Shown here: positions 61,337 to 64,000 of the stretch, piece by piece
Layout of the letters: each line of letters begins with the position of its first letter
How positions within the stretch are numbered: the first letter of the stretch is position 1
Assembly (NCBI GenBank): GCA_015064185.1
Contig: SVSS01000001.1
Coordinates: forward strand, 192,910-256,909
DNA: 64,000 nucleotides
DNA from: Oscillospiraceae bacterium
GTDB taxonomy: Bacteria; Bacillota; Clostridia; Oscillospirales; CAG-272
Direction: 5' to 3'
Notes under the pieces: generated by a model
The model's input: only the letters and a program-made list of their open reading frames with translations
Databases searched by the model: none
Told to the model about the DNA's origin: nothing
Position numbers and translations under genes: made by a program

Positions 61337-61951
61337 ATTCGTAATAAGCAAAAAATTATTGTATTTATCTTTAGTGCGGCGCTGCTGATCGCGATCTTGA
61401 TCGTCGGCGCTTCGGCGGCAACCACACATACGGTGGTAAAGGGCGACACCATGTGGCGCCTTGCGGTAAGGTATGAGATTGGACTTGATGAGATAAAAAA
61501 GGCAAATCCGCATATTGCAAACCCTGCGCTTATCTATCCTGGCGATATTTTGAACATGCCCACAATAGATTCTACCGTGCTTGACTACGAGGCAGAGGTA
61601 GTGCGTCTTGTCAACGCGGAGCGTACGGCAAGAGGGCTTTCTCCCCTCACGGTGGATTGGCAGCTTGCCCGCGTGGCGCGCTATAAATCTCAGGATATGT
61701 GGGATAATCGTTACTTTTCGCATACCAGCCCCGTTTACGGCTCGCCGTTTCAAATGATAAAAAGCTTCGGTATTTCCTACCGTTCTGCCGGTGAAAATAT
61801 AGCCAAGGGCTACAAGACTCCTGAAGCCGTGGTAAACGGCTGGATGAACTCCCCGGGGCACAGCGCCAATATTTTAAATGCTTCATTTACCAAGATCGGC
61901 GTTGGCTACGTGGCGAGCGGAAACTATTGGACGCAAATGTTTATTTCTTAA
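61337..61951 (+). CDS. Secreted LysM-CAP domain protein, apparent ATT start
   Basis: 204 residues if translation starts at ATT 61337, nine bases after AAGGAGG. This is the only arrangement that gives both the ribosome site and a signal peptide: basic RNKQK, then IIVFIFSAALLIAILIVGASAA. An in-frame stop lies 18 bases before it and no ATG, GTG or TTG occurs until TTG 61397, which would cut away most of the signal. LysM (about residues 31-75; VVKGDTMWRLAVRYEIGL) binds peptidoglycan. The CAP/SCP domain (RLVNAERTARGL, YFSHTSPVYGSPFQ, AGENIAKG, WMNSPGHSANIL) follows, as in YkwD and SafA-like wall proteins. Confidence 0.85.
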   Translation: MRNKQKIIVFIFSAALLIAILIVGASAATTHTVVKGDTMWRLAVRYEIGLDEIKKANPHIANPALIYPGDILNMPTIDSTVLDYEAEVVRLVNAERTARGLSPLTVDWQLARVARYKSQDMWDNRYFSHTSPVYGSPFQMIKSFGISYRSAGENIAKGYKTPEAVVNGWMNSPGHSANILNASFTKIGVGYVASGNYWTQMFIS

Positions 61952-61953
61952 AA

Positions 61954-61985
61954 CAACAGGCTACCGCCGCGGCGGTAGCCTGTTG
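61954..61985. terminator. Hairpin between LysM-CAP and the rubredoxin gene
   Basis: CAACAGGCTACCGCC / GGCGGTAGCCTGTTG is a perfect 15-pair arm set almost without loop, between convergent genes. No T-run, so it may act as a weak bidirectional terminator. Confidence 0.6.
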
Positions 61986-62002
61986 CGTATATGAAAAGAG
62001 GA

Positions 62003-62740
62003 TTATGCTTCAACCCTCTCAAAGTCCTCCTTGGGGTGCTTGCAAAGTGGGCAGGTAAAGTCATCGGGCAATTCATCGGCCTCCACCTCGTAGCCGCAGA
62101 TCTTGCAGCGCCATACCGTTTTGGAGGTGTTTGCTACGCGCTCAAAATCCTCGCGTGGGTGCTTGCAAAGCGGGCAGGTAAAGTCATCGGGCAATTCATC
62201 GGCCTCCACCTCGTAGCCGCAAATTTTACAGCGCCATACAGTCTTTCCCGCAGGCTTTTCTGCCTTGGGCTTGGGCTTGATGTGTACGTGATAGTAAGCA
62301 TAGGTGGCAGAGGGGACATCAGACAGGGTCATGGCATCGGTTACGTCGGCAATAAATAAGGTGTGTGTACCAAGATCCACTGTCTGAAAGACCTTTGCTG
62401 AGATCATGGCATTAGTTCCTTTTGTGATATACGTAACGCCGTTTTCGGCGCGTGCGTAATCGCTGTAATCGGCAAATTTATCGGTGGTTCTACCACTTTG
62501 AAAGCCAAAGCGTTCAAACGTGTCAAACGTGGCCTCCTCCGAAAGGATCGAAACATTAAAAATGCCACTTTTCACGATCATATCGTGAGTGTAATTTTCC
62601 TTGTTTACAGCCAAGGTAATGCGGTTTGGCGTCGTGGTTACCTGCATTGCGGTATTGGTAATGCAGCCGTTATCCTTATCGGTTTTCGCAGTTACTACAA
62701 ATAGCCCGTAAGAGAGCTTATACATTGCCTTGTTATCCAT
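62003..62740 (-). CDS. Flavin reductase-like protein with two rubredoxin domains
   Basis: 245 residues. The N-terminal 1-150 is a flavin reductase/flavoredoxin domain (MYKLSYGLFVVTA, ITNTAMQVTTTPNRITLAVN). Residues 166-203 and 207-245 are two rubredoxin domains, each with CKICGYEVEA and CPLCKHP (Cys-x2-Cys twice). It is like the 'high-molecular-weight rubredoxin' that passes electrons to oxygen-reducing flavodiiron proteins, except that known ones usually have one rubredoxin. Its own promoter is at 62779-62807. Two-electron flavin to one-electron iron transfer in oxygen or NO defence is the likely role. Confidence 0.9.
   Translation of the reverse strand: MDNKAMYKLSYGLFVVTAKTDKDNGCITNTAMQVTTTPNRITLAVNKENYTHDMIVKSGIFNVSILSEEATFDTFERFGFQSGRTTDKFADYSDYARAENGVTYITKGTNAMISAKVFQTVDLGTHTLFIADVTDAMTLSDVPSATYAYYHVHIKPKPKAEKPAGKTVWRCKICGYEVEADELPDDFTCPLCKHPREDFERVANTSKTVWRCKICGYEVEADELPDDFTCPLCKHPKEDFERVEA
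62021..62245 (-). repeat. Tandem duplication of the rubredoxin-domain DNA
   Basis: The segments 62021-62122 and 62144-62245 are nearly identical at base level (period 123 bases, 41 codons). A long block, tcatcgggcaattcatcggc and its continuation, is shared without change. This indicates a recent duplication or conversion. Confidence 0.85.
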
Positions 62741-62778
62741 TTCTAACTCCTTTTGCGATAAAGTATGACCTTGCTCTT

Positions 62779-62807
62779 ATTATATCGCATATTTTTTCCA
62801 AAATCAA
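62779..62807 (-). promoter_or_regulatory. Promoter of the flavin reductase-rubredoxin gene
   Basis: On the minus strand TTGATT (62807-62802), 17 bases, TATAAT (62784-62779), 40 bases before the start; AAAGGAG precedes the ATG. Confidence 0.7.
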
Positions 62808-62887
62808 TAGTTTTCTTGCGCATTAGCACGAAGAAAATAAGAAAGGGGAGTCGCACGGGCAAGGATACATTCGCAATGGAGGGGCTA

Positions 62888-63151
62888 TTATCGGTGTTCG
62901 CTTTTATAGGCAACGTCTGCTAGGGCAGCGCCGCTAACCGTGATCATCAGCGCCGCAAAGGGATATTCCAGCATACCGCCGTAATATACAGCCGCTGCCT
63001 TAGTTAAGGGTGCATGTGCCGTAACAGTATGTAATATGCCAAGCAACACAAGTAATATAAGCAAGGCGCCGCACAAAAGAATGATACGCGCCGGGCGCGA
63101 AGGGTTAAATTTTGTTTTTTGAGGATGATATTCTTTTTTTCTCATATTCAT
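62888..63151 (-). CDS. Small membrane protein of unknown function
   Basis: 87 residues (85 from the second ATG). A lysine-rich start (RKKEYHPQKTKFNPSR) and two hydrophobic helices: IILLCGALLILLVLLGIL, and a second around YPFAALMITVSGAALADVAY. No Shine-Dalgarno is visible before either ATG, although a promoter (63222-63250) and a stable 5' hairpin precede it. I do not recognise a family. Confidence 0.6.
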   Translation of the reverse strand: MNMRKKEYHPQKTKFNPSRPARIILLCGALLILLVLLGILHTVTAHAPLTKAAAVYYGGMLEYPFAALMITVSGAALADVAYKSEHR

Positions 63152-63180
63152 TCAAAAATTTTTAAAATGTATATTTTATT

Positions 63181-63220
63181 GAGCCGTGAAAGGGTTTCAT
63201 ACCCGCACGGCTTCCTTTTT
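63181..63220. other. Stem-loop in the leader of the small membrane protein gene
   Basis: GCCGTG and CACGGC enclose an inner GGGT/ACCC hairpin. On the minus strand it begins near the predicted transcription start; on the plus strand it is followed by CTTTTT. The 63152-63526 stretch has no gene: it holds this hairpin, the minus promoter, a GACAAATTGTC palindrome and the terminator at 63373. Confidence 0.6.
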
Positions 63221-63221
63221 C

Positions 63222-63250
63222 ATTATATCGCAAGCGTTAGGGAACTGCAA
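63222..63250 (-). promoter_or_regulatory. Promoter of the small membrane protein gene
   Basis: On the minus strand TTGCAG (63250-63245), 17 bases, TATAAT (63227-63222). Confidence 0.55.
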
Positions 63251-63372
63251 TGCAAAATATTTTCCATTGCAAACAAAAGATATCTAAATGCTCATATTAT
63301 GCATAATTGTGACAAATTGTCGTTTTTTATCGAAAATATATGTAATACAAACTCAAAAATATGAATATTTGT

Positions 63373-63411
63373 CATGCTTTGAAGCTTTTGGTATCAAAGC
63401 ATGTGTTTTTT
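63373..63411 (+). terminator. Orphan intrinsic terminator
   Basis: CATGCTTTGA / TCAAAGCATG with an 11-base loop and TGTTTTTT. No plus-strand gene lies upstream of it for over 1.4 kb (the intervening genes are on the minus strand), so it may end a small RNA. Confidence 0.75.
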
Positions 63412-63526
63412 GGTCGTGACATTGCACAAAAACAGCCTAAAAAGTCGAATTTTGGTGAAAAAGCGCCTGCTTTTTGCATGATATACTGATGATGTATTCA
63501 TCATACTCAAACTGTTGGAGGGAAAA

Positions 63527-63811
63527 ATGAAGAACTTGCTTTTTGAAAATGAAAGATCGGTCATACTTGCAGAAAATACCGTACGTGCGGGGCAAAAGGA
63601 GCTTACATATCGCTTGATCGAAATGCCTAAGGAGGCAAACAAATTTTTTGTTATGCTTTCAGAAAAGAAGGGTGTCTGGCTCACCAAGCCACTCGGCAAT
63701 GATCAGGGCATAGCAAAAGCGGTGTACGAGTTGCTTGTAAAGCATATTGTATTTTCCTGCCACTTATCCGAGGTGGTAGATGAACTGCTCGAGGAGTATG
63801 CCGTGAAGTAA
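63527..63811 (+). CDS. Small protein of unknown function
   Basis: 94 residues from the ATG at 63527 behind TGGAGGG; the in-frame TTG at 63515 is too early for that site. It is rich in charged residues, with a soluble alpha/beta look (LTYRLIEMPKEANKFFVMLS, VVDELLEEYAVK). No family recognised. A -10-like TATACT (about 63483) and an ATGATG-TATT-CATCAT dyad (63489-63504) precede it; a terminator follows. Confidence 0.75.
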   Translation: MKNLLFENERSVILAENTVRAGQKELTYRLIEMPKEANKFFVMLSEKKGVWLTKPLGNDQGIAKAVYELLVKHIVFSCHLSEVVDELLEEYAVK

Positions 63812-63861
63812 ATTTCAAATCTATTAACCAAAGATGATGATATAGTGTACGATATCATAAT

Positions 63862-63892
63862 AAAAAAGCAGTCGGTTAACGACTACTTTTTT
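63862..63892. terminator. Terminator between two convergent unknown genes
   Basis: A6-G-c-AGTCG / CGACT-a-C-T6 with a five-base loop; A- and T-runs on the two sides allow it to work in both directions. Confidence 0.8.
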
Positions 63893-63895
63893 GTC

Positions 63896-64000
63896 TTATT
63901 TCCACTTGCCCTCTTGCTCACGGGAGATCTGTTTTTTTAATTCTTCCTGATACTGCTCGTGCTCTTCTTTAGCCTCCTTGTACATGTCAATTGAATGGTA
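63896..64000 (-). CDS. Partial gene, charged C-terminus
   Basis: Only the last 34 residues are in the window, ending in EEHEQYQEELKKQIS and EQEGKWK before a stop. They are strongly helical and charged, possibly coiled coil. The open frame, codon make-up and the adjacent shared terminator support a real gene end. No function can be given. Confidence 0.5.
   Translation of the reverse strand, partial: YHSIDMYKEAKEEHEQYQEELKKQISREQEGKWK

Noticed and set aside
62021..62245. Short direct repeats considered as a CRISPR-like array
   Set aside because: Only two copies, in frame, encoding rubredoxin domains; it is a gene-internal duplication.

Overview
The window looks like a chromosomal segment of a Gram-positive anaerobe of the Clostridia type (Bacillota). 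The evidence is strong AGGAGG ribosome sites, TTGACA-N17-TATAAT promoters, many intrinsic terminators, a FeoA/FeoB/Cys-rich protein iron operon, meso-diaminopimelate dehydrogenase, a long single-chain PurL, a split PurH and an EpsG-type polysaccharide polymerase. No species can be named from the sequence. I saw no tRNA, rRNA, CRISPR array, insertion sequence or prophage.

Region 1 (1-15.3 kb) is mostly housekeeping: the start of a possible MutS-like gene, a uronate isomerase homologue that has lost its metal ligands, a minus-strand block truB / trmB-ychF, an orphan response regulator without its phosphoacceptor Asp followed by an HtrA protease, two tandem MgtC-like membrane proteins, an RsuA-type pseudouridine synthase, Tex, an orphan MsmX-type sugar ABC ATPase, a CPBP membrane protease, tadA and an SGNH hydrolase.

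Region 2 (15.3-23.7 kb) is central metabolism and metals: an aconitase-like hydratase plus isocitrate dehydrogenase operon on the minus strand, the feoA-feoB-Cys-rich protein operon with two matching dyads (GTTAG-N6-CTAAC) that look like metal-repressor boxes, ddh, and mntP behind a yybP-ykoY manganese riboswitch.

Region 3 (24.0-36.0 kb) is one long purine operon controlled by a ZTP (pfl) riboswitch with a terminator: purE, purF, purM, purN, a PurO-type IMP cyclohydrolase, a stand-alone AICAR formyltransferase, glyA, purD, purL. Two features are unusual: PurF lacks the N-terminal nucleophile Cys, and the PurH bifunctional enzyme is replaced by two proteins. purC, purB and purK are not in the window.

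Region 4 (36.1-41.0 kb) has murA, a TetR regulator with an ABC export pair, a membrane-anchored Xre regulator and a PAP2 phosphatase.

Region 5 (41.0-61.2 kb) is a Wzx/Wzy-type surface polysaccharide locus, more AT-rich than its surroundings. It begins with a tandemly duplicated module (PAP2 / terminator / leader-promoter / DegT aminotransferase / phosphoglycosyl transferase / GT2). The second PAP2 copy survives only as a 3' fragment, and a third GT2 tail remains as a frameshifted scrap. The locus continues with glycosyltransferases, an EpsG polymerase, a Wzx flippase and a dTDP-4-amino-4,6-dideoxyglucose-type branch (RfbA, RfbB, VioA-like transaminase, GNAT acyltransferase, ATP-grasp ligase, class I aminotransferase), then two nucleotidyltransferase-like proteins.

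Region 6 (61.2-64.0 kb) has a secreted LysM-CAP protein that appears to start with ATT, a flavin reductase carrying two nearly identical rubredoxin domains, and small unknown genes.
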